DNA of 64,000 nt from Thermaerobacillus caldiproteolyticus (GCF_013761245.1 NZ_JACDUT010000004.1:248001-312000); one strand, 5' to 3'. Counted from the stretch's first letter, positions 31,008 to 41,199 are shown. Program-made: numbers and translations. The notes: generated from the letters alone by a model not told the origin.

Positions 31008-32519
31008 TTGCGAAACACGTTACAAGTTCTTATTTTTATTTGTGTTTTAAGCATTATTTTATTTTTTACGAAGGATTATTGGGAAGGATGGCTTCTTGGT
31101 TTTCTAAGTGTGTTAATTACTTGTTCGGTGATTTTTATTGCGTTTGTCATTTCATTAGAGAATCGCCATCCGGCACAAACATTAACATGGCTTGTCGTGT
31201 TGGGAAGTTTCCCGCTTCTTGGCTTTTTCTTTTATTTAATGTTTGGGCGAAATTACCGAAAGCAGCGTCTCTTTAAAAAGAAGGCGATACTTGATGAACA
31301 GGCGTTTTTAAAATTTGAAGGGCAGAGAGAATGGAACATCCAAGAGATGAGCTATATTGGTGAGCATCAGCAGCCGTTGCTTCATCTTGCTCATCGCCTT
31401 GGAAAAAGCCCTGTGTCTATCGCGACAGAAACGAAAGTCTTGACAAATGGGGAAGAGACGTTTTCAACGATTTTCGATGAGTTACAAAAAGCGACTCATC
31501 ATATTCATTTAGAATACTACATTGTCCGCCATGATGAGGTTGGACAGCAATTAAAAGACATTTTGATTGAAAAGGCAAAAAAAGGTGTTCACGTTCGCTT
31601 CCTTTATGATGCAGTGGGAAGCTGGAAATTATCGAAAACGTATATTCAAGAGCTGCGTGACGCCGGTGTTGAAATGATTCCGTTTTCTCCTGTGCGCCTT
31701 CCGTTTTTAAATAATAAAATTAATTTTCGTAATCACAGGAAAATTATTGTGATTGATGGGACAGTCGGCTTTGTTGGCGGATTAAACATCGGTGATGAAT
31801 ACTTAGGAAAAAATGAGTATTTTGGTTTTTGGCGTGATACACACCTATGGATTCGCGGCGAAGCAGTCCGCACGTTGCAGCTCATTTTCTTGCAGGATTG
31901 GTATTACATGACGGGGGAAACGCTGCTAACGTTAAATTATTTATCGCCGACACCTGTGTATAAAGAAGAAAAAGGGGGAGTACAGCTTATTGCGGGAGGA
32001 CCTGATCAAGAGTGGGAGGTCATTAAGCATTTATTTTTTGCGATGATTACATCAGCGAAAAAATCCATTTGGATCGCGTCCCCGTATTTTGTCCCTGATG
32101 AAGATATTCTAACTGCTTTGAAAGTCGCGGCGCTGAGCGGTATCGATGTCCGCATTCTCGCTCCGAGGCGTCCGGATAAAAAAATTGTTTTTTACGCTTC
32201 TCGTTCTTATTTTCCAGAGCTGTTGGAGGCGGGAGTTAAAATTTATGAGTATACAAAAGGCTTTTTGCATAGCAAAATTATTATTGTTGATGGAGAACTT
32301 GCTTCTATCGGAACGGCGAACATGGATATGCGCAGCTTTCATCTGAATTTTGAGGTAAACGCATTTTTATACCATACTGACAGCACGAAAACGCTGGTCA
32401 ATGATTTTCTTCGCGACCTTGAGGACTCAAATTGTATTGATTATGAAACATTCAAAAAACGACCGTTCTCTATTCGTGTTGTCGAGTCGGTATCAAGGTT
32501 ATTATCACCGCTATTATAA
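31008..32519 (+). CDS. cls: Cardiolipin synthase (ClsA type)
   Basis: Makes cardiolipin from two phosphatidylglycerols at the membrane. Two N-terminal transmembrane segments (QVLIFICVLSIILFF; WLLGFLSVLITCSVIFIAFV), then two phospholipase-D motifs: HRKIIVID near residue 243 and HSKIIIVD near residue 421. 503 aa, typical. A TTG start (31008) follows AGGGTG. It is an insertion relative to B. subtilis, where mecA is followed directly by coiA. Confidence 0.94.
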   Translation: MRNTLQVLIFICVLSIILFFTKDYWEGWLLGFLSVLITCSVIFIAFVISLENRHPAQTLTWLVVLGSFPLLGFFFYLMFGRNYRKQRLFKKKAILDEQAFLKFEGQREWNIQEMSYIGEHQQPLLHLAHRLGKSPVSIATETKVLTNGEETFSTIFDELQKATHHIHLEYYIVRHDEVGQQLKDILIEKAKKGVHVRFLYDAVGSWKLSKTYIQELRDAGVEMIPFSPVRLPFLNNKINFRNHRKIIVIDGTVGFVGGLNIGDEYLGKNEYFGFWRDTHLWIRGEAVRTLQLIFLQDWYYMTGETLLTLNYLSPTPVYKEEKGGVQLIAGGPDQEWEVIKHLFFAMITSAKKSIWIASPYFVPDEDILTALKVAALSGIDVRILAPRRPDKKIVFYASRSYFPELLEAGVKIYEYTKGFLHSKIIIVDGELASIGTANMDMRSFHLNFEVNAFLYHTDSTKTLVNDFLRDLEDSNCIDYETFKKRPFSIRVVESVSRLLSPLL

Positions 32520-32523
32520 ATCA

Positions 32524-32551
32524 CGCTCGAGTGTTCACTCGGGCGTTTTTT
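32524..32551 (+). terminator. Terminator of cls
   Basis: CGCTCGAGTG / CACTCGGGCG (one G-U) with TT loop, followed by T6. Confidence 0.85.
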
Positions 32552-32578
32552 ATGATTAAGAAAGTATAAAATTTGAAT

Positions 32579-32765
32579 CGCCGTCTAGCTCGGCCTGCAA
32601 CGCTTTCTGGAATATAACCTTTCTCCGGAGTTTTGTCTAGCTCATGACTCTCTGGTGCCTAATAACTTTCTCCTTTAAGGAAGCTAGGCTGGCAATACCG
32701 TTTGCCCACAGGACGTGGACAGGTTTTTGGAGAAATTGGGGCGCTTGCGCTTTTTTACTTAGAAA
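32579..32765 (+). repeat. Interspersed intergenic repeat, copy C
   Basis: Contains CGTCTAGCTCGG, a second TTGTCTAGCTCATG about 60 bp later, TTTGCCCA and the closing GGGGCGCTTGCGCTTTTTTA. The doubled start word suggests two fused copies. It fills most of the cls-coiA gap (about 300 bp), which holds no gene. Confidence 0.6.
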
Positions 32766-32830
32766 GAAGGATTTTTTCTACTTATTGTTGAATGTGATGA
32801 CTATCTTTATTGTGAAAGGATGTGAAAAAA

Positions 32831-34027
32831 TTGCTTGTCGCGTTGCTAAAAGATGGGCGACCGATTTCGCTTGTGGATCGTTGGACAAGAGTGGAACTTA
32901 TTCGTTTAAAACAACAAGAAACATTTTTTTGCCCTGCTTGTGAAAGGGAAGTGATCTTAAAGCTTGGAAATCGCCGAATTCCTCATTTTGCTCATAAAAA
33001 AGAAGGAATGTGTGCATTCGAACATGAAGCGGAATCCTCGACTCATTTAGCTGGTAAAATGGATTTATTTCGCTGGTTGCAAAAGCAGTCCATCAATGTC
33101 AAGCTAGAGCCGTATTTCCATTCTATTCAGCAACGACCGGATCTTTTTGTTGTTGTCGATCAGCGCGCTTATGCTCTTGAATATCAATGTTCGCCGATCA
33201 GTGAAGCATTATTTCGGAAGCGGAACAACTATTATAAAAAAGCAGGAATTCGACCTATTTGGATTATGGGGGCTCATCATCTTCGGCATTTGTCTTTGTA
33301 TCGTTTTAAACTATCGCGTTTTCACTGGTTGTTCGCTCAACATGTCTCGCTTTCTTCTCAACCTCTTCTATTCTATTACTGCCCGGAAACAAAGCAGATG
33401 TTTCGTCTCGTTCGATTTATTCCATTTTCCCCGTATTGCACGTTTGCGATTCCTCTTATGAATGCGTTGTCGTCTCTTTCTTTTGATGATTTGCTTTCAT
33501 ATCCGTCTGTACCATTACCGGATGATTTTTGGAGCGAGTGGTTGTCGGAAAAGAAGAAGTGGCGATTGACGTTTACAATGTATCCAAACAAAACGAATCG
33601 CCGAATTTGTTCAGATTTTTATCATCATCGTATTCTCCCGCCTTTGTTCCCTCCTGAAGCAGGTTGGCCTCTATCACATAGTTATTTATTTGAAACTCCT
33701 CCCTTTATTTGGCAGACATACGTGCTAATAGAGCTCTCAAAGTATCATGAAGTCATTCCCCTTTCTTCCATCTATGCATTGATGAATGAGAAAATAGCTG
33801 CCCGGATTGTAACGGTGAGAACATTGCCACTTGCGAATCTGTACCATTATTCGCGGGCGGTTTATGAATATTTGCAACTCCTGACGCAACTCGGATATAT
33901 TGAATGGAAAAGCCGTCATACATTACAATTAATAAAGCCGCTTACGCTTCCGAAAACGATGGATGAGGCAGTAAATGAAGACAAACGGTTGCTTGAAGCA
34001 ATCAAAATAAAATCTGGCCAATTTTAG
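32831..34027 (+). CDS. coiA: Competence protein CoiA
   Basis: Nuclease-like competence factor needed for recombination of incoming DNA in transformable Firmicutes. The 398-residue protein has a CPAC zinc-binding-like pair with a downstream HFAHKK segment, then the PD-(D/E)xK-type core RPDLFVVV...YALEYQCS, with E-x-Q as catalytic end. I chose the TTG at 32831 (MLVALLKDG, as in B. subtilis YjbF/CoiA), 10 bp after AAAGGA; the GTG at 32822 is too close to that RBS. The gene appears intact. Confidence 0.88.
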   Translation: MLVALLKDGRPISLVDRWTRVELIRLKQQETFFCPACEREVILKLGNRRIPHFAHKKEGMCAFEHEAESSTHLAGKMDLFRWLQKQSINVKLEPYFHSIQQRPDLFVVVDQRAYALEYQCSPISEALFRKRNNYYKKAGIRPIWIMGAHHLRHLSLYRFKLSRFHWLFAQHVSLSSQPLLFYYCPETKQMFRLVRFIPFSPYCTFAIPLMNALSSLSFDDLLSYPSVPLPDDFWSEWLSEKKKWRLTFTMYPNKTNRRICSDFYHHRILPPLFPPEAGWPLSHSYLFETPPFIWQTYVLIELSKYHEVIPLSSIYALMNEKIAARIVTVRTLPLANLYHYSRAVYEYLQLLTQLGYIEWKSRHTLQLIKPLTLPKTMDEAVNEDKRLLEAIKIKSGQF

Positions 34028-34096
34028 AGGGAAAAAGTAAAAAAACGAGAATACTACTTACGTGCATATATTTTTTTAAAGGAGGTTTAGCAAGTT

Positions 34097-35914
34097 ATGG
34101 ATGAAAAGAAAACGGCGAAATCATTGCCGACGCGTAATGAAATTCCTGTTGAAGAGACATGGCGACTTGAAGATATTTTTCCGACAGATGAAGCGTGGGA
34201 GCAAGAATTTCAAGAAGTGAAAAAGATGATTCCAAAATTATCGGATTATCAAGGACGACTAGGAGAATCCGCCGATGTTCTTTACGAAGCGTTGCAATAT
34301 CAAGATGAAGTATCAATGCGCCTAGGAAAACTGTATACATATGCTCATATGCGTTATGACCAAGATACGACGAATACGTTTTACCAAGGGCTTAACGATC
34401 GAGCTTCTAGCCTTTATAGTGAAGCATCAAGCGCGATGGCCTTTATTGTCCCGGAAATTTTAGCGATTGACGAAACAAAATTACAGTCATTCTTGAAAGA
34501 AAAAGAAGAGCTAAAGCTATATGAACATGCATTAGACGAGATCAATCGACAACGCCCGCACGTTTTATCAGCAAACGAGGAAGCATTGCTTGCTCAAGCG
34601 GCAGAAGTGATGGCATCTCCTAGCAATACATTCGGCATGTTAAATAATGCTGATTTAAAATTCCCAACAATTATTGATGAAAATGGTGATGAGGTCGAGG
34701 TGACGCATGGGCGTTACATTCGGTTCCTTGAAAGCGAAGACCGCCGCGTGCGCCGCGATGCGTTTAAGGCTGTATATGACACATACGGAAAATATAGAAA
34801 TACATTTGCGAGCACATTGAGCGGTGCGATCAAAAAAGACAACTTTTTTGCACGTGTTCGCCGTTATAAATCAGCGCGCGAAGCAGCATTAAGCAGCAAC
34901 AACATTCCAGAAAGCGTCTATGACAATCTTATCGAAACCATTCATCAAAACTTGCCTTTACTGCATCGTTATGTGCGGCTACGCAAAAAGGTATTAGGCA
35001 TCGATGAGCTCCATATGTATGACTTGTATACACCGCTTGTCAAAGATGTGAAGATGGAAGTGACTTACGAGGAAGCGAAAGAGTATTTATTAAAAGGGCT
35101 TGCTCCCCTCGGTGAAGATTACTTAAATGTAGTGAAAGAAGGCTTAGAAAACCGCTGGGTCGACGTTCGTGAGAATAGGGGAAAACGAAGCGGTGCTTAC
35201 TCGTCAGGCTCTTACGGAACGAATCCGTACATTTTGTTGAATTGGCAAGATAATGTAAATAATTTATTTACGTTAGCGCACGAATTTGGGCACTCTGTTC
35301 ATAGTTACTATACGCGAAAAACGCAGCCGTATCCATACGGAAACTATTCTATTTTTGTGGCTGAAGTGGCATCGACTTGCAATGAAGCGTTACTGAATGA
35401 TTATCTACTCAAAACGATTGACGATGAGAAAAAACGTCTATATTTACTTAATCATTACTTGGAAGGATTCCGTGGCACGGTGTTCCGCCAAACGATGTTT
35501 GCCGAATTTGAGCATATAATTCATATAAAAGCGCAGGAGGGAGAAGCGCTAACGGCCGATTCTTTAACATCGATTTACTATGATTTAAATAAAAAGTATT
35601 TCGGTACTGACGTTGTCATTGATGAAGAAATCGGTTTAGAGTGGGCGCGCATCCCGCACTTCTACTACAATTATTACGTATACCAATATGCGACAGGCTT
35701 TAGTGCAGCGACCGCATTAAGCAAACAAATTTTAGAAGAAGGAGAAACAGCAGTAGAACGTTATATCGAGTTTTTAAAAGCTGGAAGCTCCGACTATCCG
35801 ATTGAGGTATTGAAAAAAGCTGGAGTAGACATGACGACGGCACAACCGATCGAAGAAGCGTGTCAAGTGTTTGCACAAAAGTTAGAAGAAATGGAACAAC
35901 TATTGTCATTATAA
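34097..35914 (+). CDS. pepF: Oligoendopeptidase F
   Basis: M3 zinc peptidase that cleaves short peptides in the cytoplasm; follows coiA as in B. subtilis (yjbG). 605 aa with HEFGH starting at His395 (LAHEFGHSVHSYY), a downstream glutamate region EVASTCNEALL and the closing HFYYNYYVYQYATGF segment. Strong RBS AAAGGAGG. A link to Opp-imported peptide turnover is an inference. Confidence 0.95.
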   Translation: MDEKKTAKSLPTRNEIPVEETWRLEDIFPTDEAWEQEFQEVKKMIPKLSDYQGRLGESADVLYEALQYQDEVSMRLGKLYTYAHMRYDQDTTNTFYQGLNDRASSLYSEASSAMAFIVPEILAIDETKLQSFLKEKEELKLYEHALDEINRQRPHVLSANEEALLAQAAEVMASPSNTFGMLNNADLKFPTIIDENGDEVEVTHGRYIRFLESEDRRVRRDAFKAVYDTYGKYRNTFASTLSGAIKKDNFFARVRRYKSAREAALSSNNIPESVYDNLIETIHQNLPLLHRYVRLRKKVLGIDELHMYDLYTPLVKDVKMEVTYEEAKEYLLKGLAPLGEDYLNVVKEGLENRWVDVRENRGKRSGAYSSGSYGTNPYILLNWQDNVNNLFTLAHEFGHSVHSYYTRKTQPYPYGNYSIFVAEVASTCNEALLNDYLLKTIDDEKKRLYLLNHYLEGFRGTVFRQTMFAEFEHIIHIKAQEGEALTADSLTSIYYDLNKKYFGTDVVIDEEIGLEWARIPHFYYNYYVYQYATGFSAATALSKQILEEGETAVERYIEFLKAGSSDYPIEVLKKAGVDMTTAQPIEEACQVFAQKLEEMEQLLSL

Positions 35915-35917
35915 AAA

Positions 35918-35953
35918 ATAAAGCGAATGTGGTCTGTGATCACATTCGCTTTT
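35918..35953. terminator. Terminator of pepF, overlapping the convergent small gene
   Basis: AAAGCGAATGTG / CACATTCGCTTT with a 9-nt loop. The stop codon of the convergent gene at 35940 lies within the hairpin. Confidence 0.85.
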
Positions 35954-36128
35954 GATGAAATCCTTTAAACCGATTACGGTTGTTCCAAGTGAAAAGCAAT
36001 CCGAAAATAGAAGCAAATAATAAAGGCATTGTAATGACCAGTGAAATTAAGTTCATTAACCCTAATAAATTTAAATAAAATGTTGCAATAATCATTATGA
36101 TCCAAAATATGATCGCAGCTTGTTTCAT
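35940..36128 (-). CDS. Small two-helix membrane protein, unrecognised
   Basis: 62 aa with two hydrophobic segments (AAIIFWIIMIIATFYLNLLG and LVITMPLLFASIFGLLF) and a basic tail NNRNRFKGFHQKRM. Near-consensus RBS TAGGAGG 7 bp before ATG. TATAAT near 36170 on the reverse strand may be its -10. Function unknown. Confidence 0.68.
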   Translation of the reverse strand: MKQAAIIFWIIMIIATFYLNLLGLMNLISLVITMPLLFASIFGLLFTWNNRNRFKGFHQKRM

Positions 36129-36274
36129 CGTTATCCTCCTAACGATGGAAAATGTTTATTTCATTATATGAGGCGTGCTCGGAGAAACATGCTTTTGTCT
36201 TGAATTTATGACAAAAATGTGAACAACAGCACAAAGGTGTTGCCAAAACTCGACACCATTTGCTATGATAATAA

Positions 36275-36290
36275 CGTGAATTAAATCACA
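36275..36290. promoter_or_regulatory. FNR/CRP-like palindrome
   Basis: CGTGA-ATTAAA-TCACA differs from the Bacillus Fnr box TGTGA-N6-TCACA at one position. It lies about 150 bp before the small membrane gene ending at 35940. The rest of the 36129-36357 gap shows no gene. Confidence 0.35.
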
Positions 36291-36357
36291 AACAACCTTA
36301 TACCCCTTTGTTTGACCGTGAAAAATTTCTCCCATCCCCTTTGTTGTCTTGATGACA

Positions 36358-36394
36358 AGAAAAAGACTCGGCTTTATGCCGAGTCTTTTTCTTG
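36358..36394 (-). terminator. Terminator of yjbI-spxH
   Basis: AAGACTCGGC / GCCGAGTCTT with a TTTAT loop, flanked by A and T runs, right after the spxH stop. Confidence 0.88.
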
Positions 36395-37288
36395 TTATTC
36401 TGTTTTTACGGAAACATAGCGCCAAAATGTTCCATGCTTGACCGGAACTTTTTCGACTTTTTGTTTTAGTTGGAGTTTCTTCATTTCTTTTTCAACTTTA
36501 TGGATAGACATATTATACACAACCGCGATTTCCTTTGTGGCAACGAATTTAAAATGGCTTAAGAATGACTCAAGCGGGGGAGGTGGGGTTGGTTCGGGAC
36601 AGAAGCCAAGCATTTCGTGAATTAATTCCACGTAAATCTCATAAGGATAACAGCCGGAAATTTTAATTCCTTCCTCTTCGATGTTTTCGTTAAAAAAGAC
36701 AAGCGTTGGAATTTCATGTACATCCATTTCCGATGAAATTTTTAAGTCACACTGAAAAGCTTTTGCAGCGCTATTCGATTGCAAATCTTTGACGAACTCA
36801 TCTACATCTAACCCGACACTTTTCGCACATTCGATTAGCACTGTTACATCTGACACATTTTGTTTTTCCAAAAACAGCAACTCTTGCAGTTTTCGTAAAA
36901 AGCGAATGCCTGCTCGTTTTCCCTGCAACTCTGCTGCTTTAATTGCAATCGAGGCCGCGTATGGAGTCGAAATAGGATTTTCAAACCACAGACTTCCATC
37001 GCAAGACATCCCAGAGCGACTTGCTGTCCGTTCCCAAATGTGAGCAATGTTTTCAAACTTTTGCTTTTTGCGAATGTTTAACGTCGCCAATTTTCCGCTC
37101 AGTACATATTTCAAGGTGAAAAAGCGCCCATATTCAATGATTAATTTTTTTAAAACCGGCTCAAGCCCCCAGCATTCTGGACAGAGTGGATCGATAAACA
37201 AGTAAATTTCTAATGGCTTCTTATTACCGTTGCATAGCTGGGAAACAAACCAATCATGGTTTGCTTTCCCAGCTGTTTTTTCATTCAA
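36395..37288 (-). CDS. spxH: ClpXP adaptor protein SpxH (YjbH)
   Basis: DsbA-like thioredoxin-fold adaptor that presents Spx to ClpXP for degradation. The 297-residue protein contains [11 protein letters not shown] with the CxxC pair Cys36/Cys39 and a C-terminal extension ([20 protein letters not shown]). The start is TTG (37286-37288), 8 bp after GAAAGGAG. It overlaps yjbI by 8 bp, so the pair is translationally coupled. Confidence 0.93.
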   Translation of the reverse strand: MNEKTAGKANHDWFVSQLCNGNKKPLEIYLFIDPLCPECWGLEPVLKKLIIEYGRFFTLKYVLSGKLATLNIRKKQKFENIAHIWERTASRSGMSCDGSLWFENPISTPYAASIAIKAAELQGKRAGIRFLRKLQELLFLEKQNVSDVTVLIECAKSVGLDVDEFVKDLQSNSAAKAFQCDLKISSEMDVHEIPTLVFFNENIEEEGIKISGCYPYEIYVELIHEMLGFCPEPTPPPPLESFLSHFKFVATKEIAVVYNMSIHKVEKEMKKLQLKQKVEKVPVKHGTFWRYVSVKTE

Positions 37289-37694
37289 GGGAATACTCCT
37301 TTCTATCGGACTCGTCTGGGGTATTGACCATATGATGAGCCGTTAAGACAAGCCGTTGATAAAATTCTTCCCGAACTTGTCCAGATAACCCAATTTCATC
37401 CATCGCCTCACGCATACAGGTGAGCCATGCTTTTGCTCGAGTCGGAGTAATTTCAAATGGCAAATGGCGAGCTCGTAACATCGGATGACCGTGTTCCTGT
37501 GTATAAAGAGGCGGACCTCCTAGATACTGCGTTAAAAATTGCTTTTGCTTTCTCGCCGTCTCCGTTAGATCGTCAGGAAAAATTGGTTTTAAATCAGGGT
37601 GCACTGCGACACGTCGATAAAAAGCTTCTACGAGCTTCCCTATTATTTCTTCGCCACCAATCGCTTCATAAGGTGTTTGCCATTGTTCTGCCAT
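37281..37694 (-). CDS. yjbI: Group II truncated hemoglobin YjbI
   Basis: 137-residue 2/2 globin. Tyr26 in AFYRRVA (B10), His77 in MLRARHLPF (candidate proximal ligand) and Trp90 in RAKAWL (G8) match group II truncated hemoglobins. Likely binds oxygen or reactive nitrogen species. Its operon with spxH couples it to the Spx pathway; in S. aureus an orthologous pair exists. RBS AAAGGAG 9 bp before ATG. A 185-nt leader is inferred from the promoter upstream. Confidence 0.92.
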   Translation of the reverse strand: MAEQWQTPYEAIGGEEIIGKLVEAFYRRVAVHPDLKPIFPDDLTETARKQKQFLTQYLGGPPLYTQEHGHPMLRARHLPFEITPTRAKAWLTCMREAMDEIGLSGQVREEFYQRLVLTAHHMVNTPDESDRKEYSLE

Positions 37695-37886
37695 TGTAAT
37701 AACTCCTTTAACATTTTTCTGAAAGAAGTCCCCTCACTTCGAAAGGTGCAGAACGCAACCTAATGAAGGCGGGAGACAAAGTTCAATTTATCGTAGCATA
37801 GCATCAGTCTTGCACAGCTAAATATGCAAATCCCTACTTCAGATGAGGACAGCCAATGAAGTGAAGGACGAGTATCATGTACTGTT

Positions 37887-37915
37887 ATTTTAACAACGAA
37901 GTGCCGATATCTCAA
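37887..37915 (-). promoter_or_regulatory. Candidate promoter of yjbI-spxH
   Basis: Reverse strand TTGAGA (37915-37910), 17-bp spacer, TAAAAT (37892-37887). Transcription would begin near 37880, leaving about 185 nt before the yjbI ATG. The gap 37695-38023 holds no gene; I see no known riboswitch in it. Confidence 0.5.
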
Positions 37916-37935
37916 ACAAAGTGACTTGGACAGAA

Positions 37936-37972
37936 AGAACCCCCCTCCTTTTCGTCGAAAAGGTGGGGGTTG
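37936..37972 (-). terminator. Terminator of yjbK-yjbJ
   Basis: AACCCCCACCTTTTC / GAAAAGGAGGGGGGTT on the reverse strand, ending TTCTTTC. Confidence 0.75.
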
Positions 37973-38023
37973 CCACGCTTTTATGCCATTCATTATCGTT
38001 TCAAATCATACAGGGGATGAGTA

Positions 38024-38614
38024 TTAGGAATAGTATGTGTCGAGCACTTTTTGTACATACGCTTTTGTTTCTGTAAACGGTGGAATTCCTCCGTACCGGT
38101 CAACGTTTCCTGGTCCAGCATTATAGGCAGCAAGCGCAAGCTCGATATTTCCATTGTATCGGTCTAATAGCTGGCGCAAGTATTTGGTGCCCCCCTCAAT
38201 ATTTTGCGCAGGGTCCCATACATTTTTAACTCCGAGCATTTTGGCGGTGCTGGGCATTAATTGCATTAGCCCAGCCGCACCAGCACCACTGCGCGCGTTC
38301 GGATTAAAATTTGATTCGTGTCGAATCACCGCTTTGATTAGTTGTGGATCAACGTCATATTTTTCAGATGCCTGCATAATTAGTGCGTCAATATCTTCAG
38401 ATGCAGCTTGATTTTGGGTTGCTATCATCGAAGAAGGAGAAAGTGACAGCGACAGCTTTGGCTGTTCATTCGTTTGTTGCTCCGTGATGAATTGTGCCAG
38501 TAAATCTTGAAAAGACCATTGGCTGTCTGTTATTCCTTCATTTTGTGAACGATTTGTGGATAGATTTTGTAATGCCTGAAGTTCTAGTAAGAGTTTTAAC
38601 TGTTGAATATTCAT
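38024..38614 (-). CDS. yjbJ: Lytic transglycosylase domain protein YjbJ
   Basis: 196 aa. The C-terminal half is an SLT lysozyme-like domain (about 80-196) with catalytic Glu100 in RHESNFNP, then [11 protein letters not shown] and [14 protein letters not shown]. The N-terminal half (1-80) is Gln-rich and lacks a signal peptide, so how it reaches peptidoglycan is unclear. Four-base overlap with yjbK (ATGA). Confidence 0.9.
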   Translation of the reverse strand: MNIQQLKLLLELQALQNLSTNRSQNEGITDSQWSFQDLLAQFITEQQTNEQPKLSLSLSPSSMIATQNQAASEDIDALIMQASEKYDVDPQLIKAVIRHESNFNPNARSGAGAAGLMQLMPSTAKMLGVKNVWDPAQNIEGGTKYLRQLLDRYNGNIELALAAYNAGPGNVDRYGGIPPFTETKAYVQKVLDTYYS

Positions 38615-39201
38615 GTCCTTTTCTCCACTCCATACTTCTTAATATATAATCGCTTGATTTTATTCATCGTTGGACGAATAGGAATATTTAACGATGAAAG
38701 TAATTGCTCAAATACTTGTTTTCCGCGCACGGCATCGTTCGTTTCATATTCGATTTCGTAATCGTCAGTTTGTAAATACTGGCTATGATCAAGAACGAGA
38801 ATGCCTCCTTCGTAAGGAAGTTCGGCACGCCTCGTCGTTAATGTGCCAAAATGTTGCAATTGCTCAAGAGGGATGCCCATTGTTTGTAATACGCTTGCCA
38901 TTTCTCCGGTTATGACAGAGGTACCGTTCAATAGTGACAATGTTTCTTCTTTCGTTAGCCTCTCATGAGTTTCCAGCACTCCCTGCGTCATCAACTGTTT
39001 TAATGTTAACGTATACGTGTCGTTTTTTACGCGAATACGCAACGCAGCTTCTTTTTCTTTTAATGAAAACCCCGGCGTATCAAAATAATGGTTTTCTTGA
39101 TATATAAATTGGCTGTCTTGAACATGAAAAACTTGTTTGATGTGTTTAAACTCTTCTGCGGTCAGCAAGTTTTTAAATTCAATTTCCACTTGTTGTTTCA
39201 T
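38611..39201 (-). CDS. yjbK: CYTH domain protein YjbK
   Basis: 196-residue CYTH (triphosphate tunnel) protein; ExExK occurs as E6-I-E8-F-K10 and multiple basic/acidic strands follow ([17 protein letters not shown]). Likely acts on a triphosphate or nucleotide; its substrate in Bacillus is not established. I chose the ATG at 39199-39201, 10 bp after AAGGGG, matching the B. subtilis start; ATG 39207 is a close alternative. It lies next to relQ, with yjbL between. Confidence 0.87.
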   Translation of the reverse strand: MKQQVEIEFKNLLTAEEFKHIKQVFHVQDSQFIYQENHYFDTPGFSLKEKEAALRIRVKNDTYTLTLKQLMTQGVLETHERLTKEETLSLLNGTSVITGEMASVLQTMGIPLEQLQHFGTLTTRRAELPYEGGILVLDHSQYLQTDDYEIEYETNDAVRGKQVFEQLLSSLNIPIRPTMNKIKRLYIKKYGVEKRT

Positions 39202-39335
39202 TTTCATTTGTCCCCTTATCTGTTCTATCTCTATTATGGAACGTTTACAATTGAATATCAATCATTTATTGTGCATAAGGTGATTATGGTAAAATAAAAA
39301 GGGATTGGATTGTCGAATGTGGAAGGAGATTTAGC

Positions 39336-39710
39336 ATGCGAAAAAAGCTAGTAATTGAACATATTGAAATGCATGATCAACAATTATGGCTAATTTCAAC
39401 TGAGCCACCGTTTTCTCTTGAAGGGGCAAAAGCAAAACATTATATGTTAACAGACTCCGATCATCTAGCATTTATTTATATTCTCGAAGTCAATGATGAA
39501 TTTGTTTATGTCACTATTCCTCAATCGCTCTGGAAAGATTTGAAGGCAGTCTTGAGTGGCGAATTTCGAGTTTTTCTGCAAAGTGGAACGATGCGATTAG
39601 AGCTTCCTCAATTTAAGGAAGAATTAGCATATTTGCTTGAAAATATTGAAGGAAACGCAAATTACGGTGAAGAAATGGAAAAAGCGGTCAAAGAAATTTT
39701 TCTTACATAA
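39336..39710 (+). CDS. yjbL: YjbL family protein (UPF0738)
   Basis: 124-residue soluble protein matching UPF0738 in length and position (MRKKLVIEHIEMHDQQLWLI; DEFVYVTIPQSLW). No known function. RBS AAGGAG. Divergent from yjbK and 16 bp ahead of relQ. Confidence 0.83.
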   Translation: MRKKLVIEHIEMHDQQLWLISTEPPFSLEGAKAKHYMLTDSDHLAFIYILEVNDEFVYVTIPQSLWKDLKAVLSGEFRVFLQSGTMRLELPQFKEELAYLLENIEGNANYGEEMEKAVKEIFLT

Positions 39711-39726
39711 TGCTGGTGGTGGTCAT

Positions 39727-40365
39727 ATGGTAAAACATTGGGATTTGTTTTTAGCTCCTTACAAGCAAGCGGTAGAAGAGTTAAAGGTCAAATTAAAAGG
39801 AATGCGGACACAGTTTGAAATGCAAGGTGTTCATTCTCCGATTGAGTTTGTTACAGGGAGAGTCAAACCGATTGCAAGCATACTAGATAAGGCACAAAAG
39901 AAAAACATTCCTCTTGATAAGCTGGAAGAGCAAATGCAAGACATTGCTGGATTGAGAATGATGTGTCAGTTTGTCGATGATATTAAGACGGTTGTCGAGC
40001 TGTTACGGCAGCGGAATGATTTTGAAATTGTCGAGGAGCGAGATTATATTACGCAAAAAAAGGAGAGCGGTTATCGTTCCTATCATGTTGTCATCCGTTA
40101 TCCGGTGCAAACGATTCATGGGGAGAAGAAAATTTTAGTGGAAATTCAAATTCGCACGCTTGCGATGAATTTTTGGGCGACAATTGAGCACTCTTTAAAC
40201 TATAAATATAGCGGTCGTTTTCCGGAAGATATTAAAGTGCGGCTGCAGCGCGCCGCTGAAGCTGCTTATCTTCTTGATGAGGAAATGTCGCAAATCCGCT
40301 TTGAAATTCAAGAGGCACAAGCTGCGTTTTCTCGGAAACAGGAAGCAAAAGGAGAACAAGTATGA
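39727..40365 (+). CDS. relQ: Small alarmone synthetase RelQ (YjbM)
   Basis: 212-residue (p)ppGpp synthetase without hydrolase or regulatory domains. Contains [24 protein letters not shown] and VEIQIRT with the Mg2+-coordinating residues of the synthetase fold, and a C-terminal helix suited to tetramer formation. The RBS is poor (GGTGGTGG). The stop overlaps nadF (ATGA). An upstream in-frame ATG at 39637 is inside yjbL. Confidence 0.93.
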   Translation: MVKHWDLFLAPYKQAVEELKVKLKGMRTQFEMQGVHSPIEFVTGRVKPIASILDKAQKKNIPLDKLEEQMQDIAGLRMMCQFVDDIKTVVELLRQRNDFEIVEERDYITQKKESGYRSYHVVIRYPVQTIHGEKKILVEIQIRTLAMNFWATIEHSLNYKYSGRFPEDIKVRLQRAAEAAYLLDEEMSQIRFEIQEAQAAFSRKQEAKGEQV

Positions 40366-41177
40366 GAGAAAAAGATCAGCCAATGAAGTTTGCTGTGACA
40401 TCCAAAGGAGACGCCACTTCGAATACGTTAATGCAAAAAATCAAAACATACTTAGTTGACTTTGGTTTAGAGTATGATGAAGACAAGCCGGATATCGTCA
40501 TTTCTGTCGGTGGTGACGGGACGCTGCTTTATGCGTTTCATCGCTATTGCCGACGCTTGGATAAAACGGCGTTTGTTGGTGTGCATACCGGCCATTTAGG
40601 CTTTTACGCTGATTGGGTGCCAGATGAAATCGAAAAACTCGTCATTGCGATTGCAAAAACACCGTATCAAGTTGTCGAATATCCACTATTGGAAGTAATT
40701 ATTCGCTATATTAATGGAGGAAGAGAAGCAAGATACCTTGCGCTTAACGAATGTACGGTCAAAAGCGTAAGCGGTACACTTGTCATGGATGTAGAAATTC
40801 GCGGGGATTTATTTGAAACGTTTCGTGGCGACGGTCTTTGCATTTCGACGCCATCGGGAAGCACTGCTTACAATAAAGCGTTAGGCGGGGCGATTTTACA
40901 TCCGTCGCTTGAGGCGATTCAGCTTGCAGAAATGGCTTCGATCAATAATCGTGTGTTCCGAACGATCGGTTCACCGCTTGTTCTCCCTGCTCATCATACA
41001 TGTATGCTCAAACCGGTGAACGACGTTGATTTTCAAATTACGATTGACCATTTATCGCTCCTTCATAAAGATGTAAAATCGATTCAATGCCGTGTGGCGA
41101 GCGAGAAAATTCGTTTCGCTCGCTTCCGCCCGTTCCCGTTTTGGAAACGGGTTCGCGATTCATTTATTGCGGATTAA
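40362..41177 (+). CDS. nadF: NAD kinase NadF (YjbN)
   Basis: Phosphorylates NAD to NADP. The GGDGT motif is at residues 50-54, followed by [16 protein letters not shown] and the Bacillus-type FWKRVRDSF end. The ATG at 40362 has RBS AAAGGAG and overlaps relQ; a second ATG at 40383 corresponds to the B. subtilis start but lacks an RBS. 271 aa. Confidence 0.95.
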   Translation: MREKDQPMKFAVTSKGDATSNTLMQKIKTYLVDFGLEYDEDKPDIVISVGGDGTLLYAFHRYCRRLDKTAFVGVHTGHLGFYADWVPDEIEKLVIAIAKTPYQVVEYPLLEVIIRYINGGREARYLALNECTVKSVSGTLVMDVEIRGDLFETFRGDGLCISTPSGSTAYNKALGGAILHPSLEAIQLAEMASINNRVFRTIGSPLVLPAHHTCMLKPVNDVDFQITIDHLSLLHKDVKSIQCRVASEKIRFARFRPFPFWKRVRDSFIAD

Positions 41178-41199
41178 ACAAAAAGGAAGGTAGGAAACG

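Noticed and set aside
37695-37880. Known riboswitch in the yjbI leader
   Set aside because: Some self-complementarity is visible, but no conserved motif of a class I know.
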